The translations under genes and the position numbers were made by a program. The notes under the pieces were generated by a model. It worked only from the letters and a program-made list of their open reading frames with translations. It had not been told where the DNA came from and did not search any database. DNA of 64,000 nucleotides from Notospermus geniculatus (Eukaryota; Nemertea; Pilidiophora; Heteronemertea; Lineidae): the NCBI GenBank assembly GCA_002633025.1, contig NMRB01001697.1, forward strand, positions 43,409 to 107,408, given 5' to 3'. Below, one piece after another: positions 23,901 through 38,900 of this stretch; position 1 is the stretch's first letter, and each line of letters opens with the position of its first letter.

Positions 23901-26900
23901 TCTCCACTAAAATCATCACACTTTCAGCATTGTTCAATTTTGTCACCGATTTTTCGCCCTTTTCCTCTCACGTAATCTATTGACTATTGATGCATATTCA
24001 AATCATTCGGGGTCAAATCGTGTCCCGAATTAAGAAATTCGAATTATTTCACCGGCTTCGAGTTTTTGTGCGATTATTTGGAGAAAGTTTCGAGGTTATT
24101 TTTGAGGACGCCTTCTGATTGGTCATATTGAATCACATGATTTCAGCGGCACACTACGCTTCAGTAAGATAGTACGAAATTTATAAAATTACCTCCCAAG
24201 CCAGTTTTGTCGAGTAGCGTCTTTCGTTTTTAATTCACGCACAAAGAATCTTTTTGTAGCCAATATAACAGCTCTTTCTCCAATTCCTTTTTCTATCTAC
24301 ACATTGTAGAGCGCGCAATTACTTGTGATGGTGAAGGGAGTTCTGGGTTGTCGAGCGTTGTAAAACGCACTCTTAGGCTAGTTATGTCTCAGCCGAATTC
24401 ATCTTTGATCTTCGCAATGGGGGCGGAATCAAAGCATTATCATTTAACGTTACTTTCTTTCTGACTTGATTGTCAGTGATGTTTAGCGTACGTTCTTCAG
24501 CCGTCTTGCAATCGGAAGCGATGGGAGAAATATGCAATTTCGTTGGTGCGGAAGGAAGAAGAGAGAATTGCTATAAATGAGTGCGGAAATGATGAAGATG
24601 GTAGGATGAATGAGACGGAAGGAAGTGAGCGAAGATGGAAGGAAGAGATTGAGGGAAGGATGACAGAATGAGAGGATGAGGGAGAAGTAAAAATTAGTGA
24701 CGGGTGCATGTGGAAGGGACTGTTGGTCCATGTGAACTAAAAATTGAAGGGCAAGATTAAGACAGAGGATGAAAGACAAACGGAGGGAAAGAAATATGAA
24801 GAAAGAGGGAAGAATGTGTTGTCAGAAGTGAGGAATACAAAGAGGAGGGAGATGTAAAAGGACGAGGGTTAAGATAGAAAGAAATGCAGGAAGAAAGAGA
24901 TGGTACTAAAAGGGTTGACCAATAGCTCCAAAACCAGCGAACGGACACTCAACTTTTGCATTCAGAACAAGATCTGTCATTTCCTATCAGAAGAACTCGG
25001 CATGATGGTAATTCGTAATATTGCCTGGGAACGTACGGCATACTAGAGATGCCCGACGGATAGCTGGCATTCTCAAGAAAGGATTTATCGGAGGAAAAAG
25101 ATAGGCTCGCCTTCCTGGAGGGAAGATTTCGCACGGTGGTCACTTGAGTCTTTATCAGCTGCTTGAGAGTTGAAGGTGCGTGGATCGTGGAAGGACCGAG
25201 CATCACGAATTCGTGACAACGGTGGTTGCCGATGTTGCTGAGGAACTTGCCTTAGACTGTCACCGTTGGAGCGGGATTCACAGAGCCCCCAAAATTGAAT
25301 TGGACTCATCCAGGGCACACCTGGTGCCTCAGAGTATCTCCAGACTCAGACCCAAAACCGACGAAAACAGACGGGAACTGGCCAGGCTTACACTTGGAGG
25401 AAGGTTTGCCGACAACCTTTACAAAGAATTGAGCTGCTAGGAATCTGCAGTCGAGTTTCATAGACAACAGTGGTGATGTCATCGAAAGAAAAAATAGTGG
25501 AGACCCTCCCTCAGGTAATCATCTATCAACTTCTAAAGGAAAAATACAATCTTGTTAAGAATTTTTCTTTGCAAGGAGCTTCGTGAACACTTTTGATGAA
25601 AGTTACCATTCCCCGTAGGATTGCCGCCGGTTGGTACAGGTCACTTCCTCTGATCTACAGATGCCGACACTTACACAGGATAACGGCTCAGGTTAGGTTG
25701 GTAAAAGCTTTGCTCATGGTACCATCCTCCCAAAGCAGGGTTTTATAATCTGCTCCTCTTCATCCATTCACACAAACTTTGAAGAGGAGCGAGACCAAAA
25801 CCCTGCTCTGGGAGGATGATGGAAGATAAGGAACAAGGATTCAATGGGAGAAGAGTCATCGCTCAAATGCCAAAGTTGGCAATCAGATTTTAGAGATGGC
25901 ATCAGGTTCTATTTACCTTTCACATTAACGCTACATTTTCCGATATTTCCGCTGAGTAAACTGCGTAGGCTTTTAAGATAGAGAAAGGGTAGAGGTGACT
26001 GGAAGAATGGTAAGAGAATTTGGTTGATTCGGATTTCCTCTACAATAGAGTTGGAAAGTTTTTAGTCGCTAGAAGAAATCCCACCGTGCTCCAATTCCTT
26101 TCAGCCCCTCTCTTTTCACACTCCAGACGCGGAGATGAAAGAGTCGGCGCAGGCGTAGTTAAAGGGATCGTGTATGGAGACTGATGTCTTGCCTATCAAG
26201 AAGATCCATCACTAAGAACACAAAGTGGTGCTTAAATGATCTCCGTCTGACGGGTTTTCGATACTAATACGACTTTCTATGGGTATGCGTGTTCACGGTC
26301 ATGATCCTAAATGCTCCAGGATGAAATATAGACCATCAAGTTAAAGGATGAGTTCTGAATAGCGTTGGAAAGATATAGCCTACAGTTAAACACGAATGTC
26401 TTTTTGACTCTAAAGACGAACTGTCTGACATGATATCGCCAAAGGTTTTTCAATGTAAATTTGCCAACTGGCCATTTTCCAGAAGTAGCCAGCACTCTTC
26501 ATTACACTCTGACCTAAGCTACAGAAATCCGTTTGGATAATGTTATTATTTTCACTTGCCATCACCATTTCTGCAGATATTCACTGAGTGCAACTAAAAA
26601 TGTAACTGTATGTGGAATGTGGTACAGAGATTTTTTCTAAATACCAGGAACGTGATCGTCGCTCGCTGTATGGTAACTATGAATGCCTGTGTCTATTTGC
26701 ATATGGCACACTATCAACGTTATTACGTCAAACAAAACGACATGTGATCTTTTAAAATCCCCCATGTTGGTAATTACATCTCTCATTACTTTAATATTTT
26801 TCCCATAGCGATGTTTTAGGACGAGAGCTCACGATATCGACAAGACCACCAATCCTGCGTGTTTCTCCCACTCACCGCTGACAGCCAACACCAGCAGGCA

Positions 26901-29900
26901 CAATTCACACTCAGAGACGCCAAACGAAATCGTGACTGTAAATTTAATACATCAATACACAATAGTAAACGCTCATTCCTGGTCATATTGACCTGGAACG
27001 GACTTAGCGCATTGGACCAGTTTCCTGTCTACGCAGTCACTCGTACGGCGGAAATGCTTGTTGACGTAAAATGGCGGAAAGCAGATCGACTTCCGGTTGC
27101 CAGCCATGATGGTTGCAATGAACCTTCCATTTGGAACACTGAGGTGTTTTGAACCAAGATTCTTGCACTTAGCTTGGTAATACATTAATCTAGGCGTCTA
27201 CGTGAATGGAAAGTGGCAGTTCCCATTCATACCACATTGAATTATTACTTGACTTCAGTTTGGAACGGTGTACTGAGTCCGAAGGCGTTGAGTAAAGGGC
27301 GGCGCACACGAGCGACTAAATCTGGGCGACCGCCGACGAGACTGGTGGTGCGACTAGACATCAGCCAATCAGAAGCGCCAAATCTTGTCGCTTTGGCGGT
27401 CGGAAGCCAAGTCGGCCGACAAATCGGTCAAAATTGTCGCTCGTGTGCGCCGCCCTTTAGATTGTAAATGGATTTGACGGCAAAAGACTAGATCACAAGC
27501 TCGACTGTGACCCGTCTTTGTCACGTTGATTGACTGGTAAAAGGTTCTTTTTTGTCCAATCAGAAGGCGATGATAACGTACTTCCGGAACTGATAGGTAC
27601 TGGATCAATCAGAAGATGGACGCCATTTTGAAGAGACTTCATGTTGCCATCACGTGATGTCGAAGTTGCAAACGACGCCATCAACAGTTGGCATTTTAAT
27701 TAAACCCTAGACGGAGATCCTCTCCTCAACAACAAGCAATCTTCACGTCTGTTTGTTGAAGCTATGGTTTCCTCGATATTAAATTCCAAATGGTTTGTTC
27801 TCTCTAAAGAATATTTACCCATCACTTGAACAAAAGAAGCCAGACGCACCCTCGGTATGTTCACTAATCTGTTATCTGTCTTTAAGAATATCTTAAAATA
27901 GAATCAAGCTCCTTTAGACGAGAGGCTACAACCCGCCGCACCCAGGTTCCCGTTATTTGAACAAGAAACGCTAGCCACACCCTGTGGTATGGGCCAACAT
28001 TCCTCAGATCCAAAGTGGGGTGATTTGCTTCATCTTGAAACGGCTATCGGAAAATAGCATCTGGCTGCTGTAGTTGAGAGGTTACCACCCTCATCCAAGC
28101 TGCACCCTGTGGTATGGTCAAACCCTGCCCGCCGCCGGCAAAATCAAGATACATTGTATTTCGGACTTTCACAAACTCTCATCAGGTCCATCCACAAATG
28201 CGACTGGAAGTAGGACCTAAACTATACTTGAGAAACCACCACCTTCACTCTGGTTCTCATCTCACTCTCACAGCTCCGCAGCTGTTTCGACGACATCCCG
28301 TCGTTCGGTCTTATTTGTTCTGATAAAGTATGTTTGGCTTCCTCTTCCTGAGTAAACGATAACCGCTCAGCGGACCGGGTGAGAGGCATCTGCTTAGGCG
28401 TGGACGGATGAACTCCTATGTCGTGATTATCCGGTGCAACATCCACCCTCATCACATAATAAGACGCACAGCAATTAGGCCACAGCAACTGCTGGGTGCA
28501 TCCTCCCACCACAGCAGGGCATCGTCATCCACTCACACAAAGTTTGTGTACGAGTGATAGGAGCAAGACCTTGCAATGCGAGGATGGCGGAGTCCGGTGG
28601 GGCAGTGATGATGCCATTATTTTGGGCTTCAACCGTCATGGGAAATATGCACAGGCCTACGATGCTTACTAGCCCTACAATAAATCAGACAAAAATGTAT
28701 TCGTAGTGCATCGCAATCTATAAGTTTGTAGCTTCGTCCTGGGAGCTGACATATCGGAAAGAAAAATCGAGCTTATATACACTGGTCTATGCCTTTTTTT
28801 ACTATTTGCTGCTGGTGTGAAGGCGGGTAAAGTCCTTTGGAATCAAAGTCCCAGGACTTCCTAGTCCCTTGTCCCAATCCCATGGAATCAAAGTCCTTAT
28901 CCTAGTCCTAGTGGATTAAGATTTTGTGAAGGATATGTCACTAACCCTGATAACCGCTGACAATGCATTCTTGGCTTTGTTCAAACTGTGGGTTTCTTCC
29001 ATTCTTTGGACTACATTTTTCTCCGCCGTACACCGGTAACACAGAGCTGTTAGAATATATTAATTCCGACGGGGTATTTCAGGTGCAAGCAACGTTTTAA
29101 AAGAAAATCTCATCAACACGCCGCCCGCCATTTTGTTTCATGCGAAATCGATCGTGAGTTGATACTATTCACAACAAACGGATGTTGGATGATCGCATGC
29201 GTGTGGTTCTGATCCTGATGCCTGCGAGAGAATGATATTACATGTATTTGCACATGGTGTATAGACAGGATGTTCAGGCTTGGTGTAAATACACTGCCCA
29301 GGATGCACTGACAGTGACAAACACTATAATTGTTTCCAATAAGTCTTTAGTTCCAGCGTGATTCTGGCCTGGGCAGCAAAATCCACCCCATCTCCTTTGG
29401 AAAAATGCCAGAGGAGCACGGTGTTGATCTCAAATTTGACTGCCGACGTAGAGGAATCCACCTAGCGGCAGTAAGACAAACTACAAAAATGCATTACAAA
29501 ATGTACGTATACATGTAGTAAATCGGGTCAATTCGCCGACAACGTAGTTAGTCCCTGCATTGGAGAGTAGTGCGGTGGCGCCGGCTGTTGAGAAAAAGTG
29601 GCAATTCCTTGGTCCTTTAAAGATGCATCAGTTTTGTTAGTGTAGATACAAGAATGCCACACCTTGTACTAACTTTCATCATCTGCACCTTTTCAAAGGA
29701 CGCACGGTAGTGGAACATGATAAAGTGCCTAGGAACTCCTATCATCCCTGCCACGAATTTCTGGGCCGTTCAACCGGGCCCAATCTAGTAATGCGATCAC
29801 TTATTGTGACTAATCCTCGAACTGCATCCGAGCAAGCTAAATCTCTTTCTCCAGTCGCAAGGGATGGGTGGGAATTGGGAAAGTACACTCAGGAGACTGA

Positions 29901-32900
29901 AGCTATCCGATCTACATGTACTTTTGTCCATTACCTCCATCGCAACGGCTAGTGGCCGAAACGTGATGGGACATACATGTAACTTCCACTCTATTATCAT
30001 CTCGTTAAGCGGCCAGTGTGGTCAAGTTTACAGATTCCTTTTAAACGTAAATCAGAAAGGATGTTACAGCATGGACGGTACATCCGCCCAAAAAGATATC
30101 AAAGTACCGGTACATGTAAAGACGGTGTAAGTCGAGTAGTTGTGATGGCCTCGAGCCGTAGACAAGAAAGACGTTGGGTGGCGCTGCAACATTATTTTTC
30201 ACCANTTACAAAATCTCTCCAGTGGTAAGATTTTGTAACGTTACAAAATCTCTCATTGCTGAAAAATAATGTTACAAAATCTGACCACTGGAGAGATTTT
30301 GTAACGTTACAAAATCTCACCACTGGAGAGATTTTGTAACGTTACAAAATCTCTCATTGCTGAAAAATAACGTTACAAAATCTCACCACTGGAGAGATTT
30401 TGTAACGTTACCAAAATCTCACCACTGCAGAGATTTTGTAACGTTGCGTCTATATGAAGCTACGACTGCAAGATCAACCTGGCGACTGCAGCGCCGCCCA
30501 ACGTCTATCTCAGCTAAAACTCGAGATGGTGACTTTTATACAGCCCGGCCTTATCATTTTGTAACATTTTGATTTTGCAGACATAACCGCCCATTGCATG
30601 GTTCTCTGGTTATCACCATGCAAAGAAGGCCAATTGGACATGTGATACAGCTCAATGCGATACCTTTTTATGCCCAATTATGGTCATTGACCGAGATCTG
30701 ATAACTTCTGGATGACGCTTAATTGCTTAATTAGCATTATAATTGGTCCAAATGGGGACATCCACCAAATGGTACATAATAAATATAAACACGCGTTGAA
30801 TAGTAAAATTTTGATACGGTCTCACAACCTGTGATGGTTCCAGACAATGTTTGTTTTTTATTTTATACGATATAACACCATTGATTGTTGATGAGCGTGA
30901 TTGTGCGACAGAGCTGATATAATCAAGAAGTTACGACCAGAGCAAGAATACAAATGACTATGAAAATAAAGTCCAACAGGACTGTTCACCAGAATGTCAC
31001 GTCCGCAATAAACAGGCAGTCCCAAGACAAAAACATCACATGACTCGAACAACGTGGTTTTTGGAAGTGCCTATACCGAGGAAGCAGCGATACAAGGTAT
31101 TGGTTGCAATAACATAGAGCTCTGTGGACGGTATAACAAAGTCTTCACAGGGGTTCGCGACCATGAAGCCATTAGGGAGTTTTCGCAAAGCCCCCGAAAC
31201 GCCAACGCGAACGTCTATCCTTTTGTTCGGTGCTCTCTTCGTGGCAGCGAACAATGGGTTTGGCGTTCGCGTTGGTGTTTCGGGGGCTTTGCGAAAACTC
31301 CCTATAGTTAACGACGTGTCCGTATACCATGTAGTATATGCAATCGCGGCCTTATGGGCGGAAATCAATCGTGACCTGTCCCTATACAACCTATCGATGC
31401 AATTTGTGTCTTATGCGTGAGGAAATACAGTATTTGATTCACGTGTTAGTATAATTAATCAAGAGGGCAGGCAATCCTGTACGAAGAACCATGCAGTGAT
31501 GATGATAAATCATTAATAATAAAAGCATATCACGATATATCTATCGAAATGACAGTTTATCAGATAAAAATCACGGACGTTCGTGACCATTCAAAAATAT
31601 CCGCCGATCTTGCTCAGATTTTACATAGATTTTTCAATTTCATGCGTTCACATCTTAGAGAAAATGCAAAATAGAGGAGATTGTGTCAGAGGAGCGTACA
31701 TGTAGGTGAAACATCACCTGTCACCGCTGATGTTGCAGTGACCTTACATTACAACTGCGATTTAATGTAATATAACGTACATGTATTTACAAACATTCAG
31801 CATCAACTCGCACGAAACCAGCCCGTTAGACTGTACATTTCAAACGAAATTGTCTTTAGTGTCATCCGAGACATTAGTCTCCAGCATGTAGCATCTTTCT
31901 GTTACAAGCTTCCAGTTTCGCCGAACAGAAATTGACAAAGATGCTCATCTTAAATTAATTAGAACCGGAGTTCTTCGTGCGATAGATAATCATTGTCGAT
32001 GGATGGGTTCAGCTCTGGCATTAGGGTAGCAATTTCATTTTGATTGAAGAGCTCGTGTTATTTCTTGGGCAGGATTTGCGTTCTGTGAACTGCGATGCGA
32101 TTGGGCTTTTGTTGAATGGTGAAATTCTCGACGTAAAATGCGCTCCACAGTTGGAAAGCACAAAGTTCGTAATAAAAAGTCGTTGAGCTGAAAGCCGACT
32201 ACCAAATACGGCACTGTTGGCTCCAATATTTGGTAGAAATGGACGGCTAGTGGAGGAAACTGGAAGGCCCGGAGAATACCTGTGCCATCAAAGAGAGTTG
32301 CCCTCTCTATCACATACACAGGAAGAATGGATCCGACTGGGGATCGAACCCGAGACCTTTGCCATTGGGATCTCGCTCCTCCACTATTATCGTCAAAAGC
32401 GTCAATGTCAGGACTTCGATTCGAGGACATTAACAGCCTGCTGTGTGCCCAGCAATGCCGACCATCACCAACAGGAGAAGGTGGCCACCGGCAATGTCAA
32501 CTGCGACCTTACAACCGCGATTTTGGTGTAATGTATGTTGACTGAGCTCCTAGTCTGTTTTTTTTAAATTTTGGCCTAATATGCATTTTATGAGTGAGGA
32601 ATACAAAAAATGGAACTCAACTGCTTCAAATTTTTGGGACATTTGCAAAACTCTCTCCTCCTCGCCGAAATCGACAAGAAAGAATATGGTGACATGCCAA
32701 ACACTCATTTGGGCAATGTTGCAATAAGCGATATTGCTCCCAACTCGAAATGTTATGATGAACTACTCAGACTTATTATTGCATTGCCGATCTCAGCGGG
32801 GAGAGGCGAGGGCGTTTTTTTTCACCGGTTGTGTTATTAAAAGTACGTATGCCGTCTTCACCTGTCCCTTACGGCTTCGTGTCAGCATTCGGTTTATTGG

Positions 32901-35900
32901 ATCCCAGAACTGAGGCAAATTACAGCCGCCAGATAGAAAGAAACTTCTTTCTTAAGTCATTTCAAGCAATTGCATTCTCATAATGACGTAAATTAATTCA
33001 TTGCACCATTAAGAGAGTGCAAGCTTTTACCATCAGATAATCAGGTGTAAAAGGAAGGAATGTCCCCAGGAAAAATGTCCAGGGAACAAAAGATCATATT
33101 GTTATATTCTAATCTCAGGCGATTGGTTTCTGGCCAATGCACCTTAATCCATAACATTTCCACCTGTTTGGAGGAGGGTAAAGTCCATTCAGTTCATCAG
33201 GTTCCTAGGTAAATGGACCTGTCGCGGGCGGGTATTTTGGTAGTGGAACAATAGGAATAAATGCAGGTATACGTTTTGCAGGGGGAAATTCTTGATTGTT
33301 ACACCGGCATGTATAAAATTGATATAAGCAAAAGTACCCCTCACCCCCAATCATTCGTGGATCTTGCCACTGACGCGAACTTCACGCACTAAAATGCTTA
33401 AAAAAAGAAAAAAAAATGCAATCACTCCAGCCTCACCTGGACTCCTCCAATTAACTCGTTCCATAATTGGTGAAGAAATTACCCAGCTAATCATTTACCG
33501 TCGTCGCTAATGGTCACCGCGAGCTCGCCAGCCGTCGGCAGAGCAAAGCATCGATTGGCTGCTAATGAAAGACCATCGAGTGTTCGGTCATTGACTAAGA
33601 GGTGAAGGAATGGTCAAAATTGAAACGAAAAAGTGGTGAGCAGGACCAATAATGTCAATGAAGGGAATCTGCATCTCTGGTATACCTTAGCCAAAATGTT
33701 AGACTGGTTCCACTCTTTGCCGCTGCACTCCCTCGGCGCTCATTCCACATTGATGGAAACCAGTCTACCAAATGTAAACTGGATCAATGGATTGTAACCT
33801 TTCAAAGTAACATTAAAAAGCAAAATAAGAAAAGAACCTTTAGAAGACGGCTGAACAGCGATCTGCTTCATTCGGAGGGTCTACGAGGGTCTTCTATGCG
33901 ATCTTCCCCCTCAGAACTTCACATCCCTCATCAGTATAGATCTTATTACAGACTATTCACCTCTTTATCCTCTTCCGAGTCGCATGTTCCATCGTAACCT
34001 GGGCAACGATCAATAACACCGAAGACCAAACCTGTAATATATTGTGACAATTCTATTGATCCAGCACGTCTTATTCACTTAGTCTTTGAGCAACACTAAC
34101 GGGATTGCGGTCCTTAATTGGATTCAGAATGCCACAACAAGTTCTGGTGCACTGCAAGCTTTAGATAAGGTGTCGCTCTTCTTTCTAGTCCTTTTTTTCA
34201 CCAAATCTTTCTTCCATCCATATTGATTTCGTTTTTCTCTGTCTATCAAATCATCCGTGACCGTCTCCTTCGCCACGTCTCTCTGGCTTTTAACTTGTTC
34301 ATTCTCTATTCCTATCTATGGAGCATTCAACTTCCTACATCATTCGTTCTTTCTTCGCCCATTCCTTCTATTTTCTTATCCATTCCTTCTTCTAGTTTCT
34401 AACTCCATTCGTTCTTCTACTTTCTTATCCATTTCGTTCTTCTAGTTTCTATATCAATTCTCTTTTCTACTTTCTATATATCCATTCCTTCTACTTTTCA
34501 CCTCCATTGCTTCTTCTACATTTACCCCATCCTTCTTCTACTTTCTGCAACCTCCATTTTCTACACCCATTCCTCCTTCTATTTTCTATATCCATTCATT
34601 CTTCTAATCCATTCCTTCTTCTACTTTCTACATCCATTCCTTCTTCTACTTATCTTTCTACAACCATTCCTTCTTCTACTTATTCCATTCCTTCTTTTTT
34701 CAGTTATGTACCGATTCTTTCTTCTGCTTAACCTTCCATTCCTCCTGCTTTCTTATCCATTTCTACTTTCTACATTCCTTCCTTTATCTTCTACACCAGG
34801 TTTTCTTCTTTCTACATCAGTTTCGTCTTCTCCTTTCTTCATCAGTTTCTTCTACATGTAGTTGCTTCGGTATACATTTCAATATTTTTCTTCTTTCTAC
34901 ATTGTTTCTACATTTCTCCTGTTATACCTTGACACGTCACCCATCTACAAACTTGCTTCTCCACGAGTGTCAATGGAGCACATTGACAGCCAACTTGATG
35001 GCATCGGCGAACAGCATCTCCAGGCTGACAGAACCCGGTAGTTGCTTCATCTGAAATTGGGCTTCAATGCTCTTCGCAATATTCATTATTGGCCAACCTA
35101 TTCTTTCTTAAAATATTCACATCTGTCATGGTAACAGCGAGGCAATAAGATTAATATACCAACGACTGTTTTCTTTTGTGTATTCTCCAACAAGAGAATA
35201 GAAATGAATTTTATATTGGACGAAGACCACGGCCACCTACTGATTCTAGAGGTTCAATGTAATGTACAGGTACGTGGGTTATTGCTTACATTATGGTACA
35301 TGTATTCCTCCACACAGGTATCTATTTCTCTGATACGGGCCTACATTTTATGATGGTAAACGACAGATGCATCTGATGAGACGCCATCAGAAGTGGTACT
35401 CAACAATGTGATGACGGAAATCAACTGAAAATCAGGCCTACAAAATGGAATTTTTTGGTCCTCAACGGGAAAAAATAGGTTACGTGAAATATTATTGCTC
35501 AGATAGAAAAAAGTAGGCTAGTACGCCATTTTGGTAACACCAGCTTGGAAAGATTCGACCAGAGACACTGGACTCCGAATGACTCGCACCTGGAGAGTGG
35601 AGTGGGTGGAGTCGGGAGCTGGCGCAACAAATCTGCACGATCATTGGTCAAGACCATGTTGACATTTCTAGAACAAGGTAACCTCGCCCCAATGGCTTAA
35701 CTTCTGCGATTAGGGCTTCTGAAGACAAAGGAGGAGGAGGGGTACCCTGGAAGCAAGGTTGGTCAGAAGATGGCAGCATTCCCTCCAATTTCCAACGCAC
35801 TGATCATGCAGTAGCGGAGCAATCTGAAGGCGGAACTTAATGCGAAGTTGCTTTCTCCCTCACTGTCACCCCGCTGATTGCGAATCTGAGCGAGACAATC

Positions 35901-38900
35901 ATTTGTGTCACATGTCATTCGTATTCGGCCTATATTCTGCAGCGCCAGCTGCTGTGGCAGATTATGAAACTGTGACCGGTCTAAAATCTGAACTTCTTCG
36001 GCCATAAACCAGTCAGTTTGGCAGACCATGGACGAGATAGTTCGGCAAATTCGGAACACCTATCAAAGTGGATTCGACACACGTCGTAAATCATTTCTGT
36101 ATTGCGTGATATGAGATTATTATGTGTATCAAAACTGCAGTGATAGGTATCAGTGAATGAAGCAGCTGTTTGGTGCTGCTGTTTCCAACGTATCGTTCCA
36201 TCGCCGTTTGTTATTATTCGTGGTCAGAGCAGACGAGATTTTGTGTGCAGATCACCAAAGGTTTCCTACCCTGAGGTGAGGCGATAAGCCACAGCATGGA
36301 CACATTATCATGAAATCATCGTTTACAGCCGGTGGAGATGGAATGATTACTTGCTATTTTTTAATCGATGTGTGATATTGTATAAAATGTTTTAAATCAT
36401 TGCATTTATGTATGAAACGAAACACGATCGTGTATTATACAATGTATATCAAAAGTTTCGAATCGCGATCATCACTGCTTATCCTAGATTACGTGTTGGC
36501 CTACATCCTGCAGTCATTGATATAGGTCTGTAGATGCATTTGTTTTTAAAATCTCTCTCCATCCCCGAAATGTAGCCTAGGTGGGCGTAGATTAGATTAG
36601 ATACAAGTCGACGAGACAAAATGGAGGGCGTCATATCAGCTTGCATATTGAATGACCCATTTTGCAACAGTGTCACAGTTTTCAGTCCACCCCGCCAATC
36701 TGCCCACTTTTGCTCCACCCAACAGGATAGATGGCGTCCATGGACAAGTGGCGTAACCTAGCGGTGATGGAGAATGCCACTGCGCCCACCTTTTGGATTA
36801 TCAAAGGGATGTTGTAACCTTTGGCAGCTTCTTCTCGTCAGCTCACCTGTTCATATCATGACCTGTCCCTCATACAACTCATCCGACATTTGTTGACTTA
36901 AAACCATCAGTCTCTATGGTAACCTGACGGCATCAAAGAGGCACGTTCCGCTGAATTTGTCCCTATGACAGTTACCTCCTGTCTCGTGGTGTAATCGAGC
37001 GAAATCACTTCGAGAACGAAACGTCGCTTTGTCGAAGCGACAGAAAGAGCCGAAGGATTGACAACACCCGGAGGTGGGAGGTAGACAGGTTCAAATGGCA
37101 TGTCCGCCACTGACAATCATGATGCCAAGACTCGTCTGAAATCGTTCGAGGAGAAGTTTAAAGCGGCACGATACTGCCACTTTTTGTCAGTGTCCCTTTA
37201 ACTGCGGGTTTTTCTCGTGCCTGTTGGCTCTCTTTGAGCAATCAACCATAGGAATTGGGCAATCGTTTGTATCATTGGTCTGCGAACCAACAATGGTGAG
37301 TTGCCCTTTGAGAGCCAAACTCACAGGTGGATGGACGCTTTTTGGTGTCACTAAAGAACAGGCTTCACATCCGAGTAGGGGCGCTGAGGGGATTGCCTCT
37401 TATAAAGGAAATGCTACATCGAAAATATTGTCTTTTCCTTTCACAAGTAACGCTGATGCCTGGTCAGCCAAATGGTGGAGTTGTTTAGGCTGGCTCACCT
37501 CGCACTTTGCAGTTTGCACACCGAAGATGGTGGCGTAAGGAAGGATGACATTTACTGGTATGAATGAAAAGTGGCACGTCCGGATTATGCATAACAATAT
37601 CATCGTCTAGACAGTAAAACATGTTTCCTCTCGTGTATAAAATCCTGACATACATTCGTCAAGGCAACAAGTGATGAAGTGTTGGAAGTGTGACATCTCC
37701 CGCATGCGGCTTCACCACGTTCACACTTCACTTTTAAGTGGATCCACCCTCATTCATCCAATTGACAATTGAACAGATGTAAATATAAGGACTAAAAGTA
37801 TTGATTACTTTGAATGAAGTGCAGAATCTACCTCTGATTACATATATTTGAATGCGAGTGGGATGCTGGTCAATGAGGACACAGACTTACTGGCAGACGA
37901 TTGGCCTCGTTTTCGAATGTTGCCACTGATGACGTCACGGCAAGAACGAAGTCAAATTTCCACCGACGAGTCGGCGAACTGAATTCCGCCCCAAGCAAAG
38001 AGGCACACTCTCAGTACATGTAGTTCTTTGCTCAATATAGGCCTAGTAAAAATATTGAGTTGAGAGCCTTGCTCCAAATACATCCTCCCATCGCAGGGCG
38101 TTGGTCTCGCGCCTCTTCATACGCTCGCACAGAAACGAGCGTAGGAAGAGGCGCGAGACCAAAGCCCTGCGATGGGAGGATGGCCAAATACGGCATTATT
38201 GGTTCTCTAGACAGTATTGGATGGATATCCTCCTTGAACAGCAGGAGGAAACCGGAAGACCCGGAGTAAACCTGTGCTTCAAAGAGAGTCTTCTCTCCGT
38301 CACACGAAGAAGGGATTCGATCCAGTTGGGGAGAGGGGCGAACGCGGAACCTCAGAGGTGAGAGTCACCGCTGTTTTCACTGCCTCAGGCACATCGTTGC
38401 ATGTCTGTGTAACGTTTTATAATGCCCCATATCTCAGTATTTTTATCTAACTTTTTAATGGGAAGCACACTCGGAGAAATACGTCACTCTCGTTTGACAA
38501 GGATCCCATACAAAGAGGGGAACTCCGTGGCACGGAAACACTGCGGCACTTCACACCCGTGACACGTATCGCATGAATACGGACGGCGACGGGGGATTTA
38601 GTTGTCTCATCATGACATATAGCACCACCGTATTACGATCTTGCAACGCGATACCAAGAGTCGAATAGAGCGAGTGATCACCAAATGGCCAGTCAGACTT
38701 TGATCCGATAGCGCCGTATCAGATTCGAGATGAGAAATGATATGAAGAAAATGATCAAAGAGTGTTTATTTACAAGTCCTGGGGAATCACGATGGTGGAT
38801 GAGAGTGGAGTAAGGAGAGACACAAGGAAAAGCAATTACATTATCGTGAGAAGGACGGGCATAAAGAGAATACATCAATGATTCCTTAGAGATGGCTTCA

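Noticed and set aside
24483-24948. Ser/Leu/Pro-rich open frames on the minus strand
   Set aside because: Result from the purine-rich composition of the plus strand.
34257-34731. Phe/Ser/Leu-rich frames resembling membrane proteins
   Set aside because: Translation of a polypyrimidine tract; hydrophobicity is a by-product of TTC and CTT codons.
35763-36059. 98-residue open frame on the minus strand in the transporter intron
   Set aside because: Composition is protein-like but no family is recognised and no splice sites link it to anything.
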